A stretch of 64,000 nucleotides of DNA from Bacillus siamensis KCTC 13613 (GTDB lineage Bacteria; Bacillota; Bacilli; Bacillales; Bacillaceae). Below, one piece after another: positions 63,941 to 64,000 of this stretch; the stretch's first letter is position 1; the number at the start of each line of letters is the position of its first letter. The stretch is taken from assembly GCF_000262045.1 (NCBI RefSeq), contig NZ_AJVF01000021.1:104167-168166 (forward strand), in the 5' to 3' direction. Under the pieces are notes generated by a model. That model did no database searches. It saw only the letters and a list, made by a program, of their open reading frames with translations, and was not told where the DNA came from. A program made the position numbers and the translations under genes.

Positions 63941-64000
63941 GCTTGGCGGCGTCCTACTCTCACAGGGGGAAACCCCCGACTACCATCGGCGCTGAAGAGC
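63941..64000 (-). rRNA. rrf: 5S rRNA, 3' part (runs off the window)
   Basis: Minus strand holds GCTCTTCAGCGCCGATGGTA, GTCGGGGGTTTCCCCCTGTG and AGAGTAGGACGCCGCCAAGC, the 3' half of Bacillus 5S rRNA. An rRNA operon therefore reads into the window from the right. Confidence 0.95.

Overview
The window looks like a chromosome segment of the Bacillus subtilis group, most likely B. velezensis / B. amyloliquefaciens. Most genes are recognisable B. subtilis homologues in the B. subtilis order (purT ... ybfG ... ybeF-glpT-glpQ-ybeC-ybyB-csgA-ybxG-ybdO-ybdN ... glmS-glmM-cdaR-cdaA-rsiW-sigW-tRNAs-ybbK-ybbJ-murQ-murP-ybbE-nagZ-namZ-btr-feuABC-ybbA-ybaS-ybaR ... rrn), read in reverse along this strand. 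An azasugar (nojirimycin-type) cluster next to a 5S rRNA gene points to the velezensis/amyloliquefaciens branch. No search was possible, so all names rest on recognition of protein sequence and gene order.

Layout. 1-2.1 kb: start of purT, an iron-type alcohol/glycerol dehydrogenase and an XRE regulator, all on the minus strand. 2.2-5.7 kb: an accessory cassette with an LXG-type polymorphic toxin, its presumed immunity protein, a short relic ORF and an ADP-ribosylglycohydrolase. 5.8-10.1 kb: ybfG with a small membrane partner, and an HpaB-type hydroxylase. 10.2-16.3 kb: ybeF, the glpTQ operon with a cre site and a GlpP-type leader terminator, ybeC, ybyB, a YqeB-like gene and csgA. 16.4-23.1 kb: a secreted protein, a small membrane protein, an lnrJKLMN-like two-component/ABC exporter cluster and a HAD phosphatase. 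23.2-29.9 kb: ybxG, a MarR gene divergent from an lrgAB/cidAB pair with two inverted-repeat operators, an aldo/keto reductase, ybdO and ybdN.

29.9-34.8 kb is an AT-rich island where B. subtilis carries the skf region. It holds an ABC exporter pair, an almost empty 600-bp stretch, a two-gene operon encoding a TIR-like/Mrr-nuclease fusion plus a stand-alone PD-(D/E)XK nuclease, and a frameshifted YaaC-like gene. It abuts the terminator of glmS, a well-known integration neighbourhood. The nuclease operon is the best candidate here for an undescribed (defence) system.

34.8-42.7 kb is core: glmS with its GlcN6P ribozyme, glmM, cdaR, cdaA (c-di-AMP synthesis), rsiW and sigW with a textbook SigW autopromoter, then five tRNA genes (Glu, Val, Thr, Tyr, Gln). 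42.9-50.9 kb is the muropeptide recycling operon, in which the regulator murR has been reduced to a short relic between murQ and murP. 50.9-56.4 kb is the Fur-controlled bacillibactin uptake locus (btr, feuABC, ybbA), followed by ybaS and ybaR. 59.1-63.9 kb is the azasugar operon (aminotransferase, phosphatase, dehydrogenase) divergent from a sugar-type MFS transporter, with a palindromic operator candidate between them. The window ends in the 3' part of a 5S rRNA gene.
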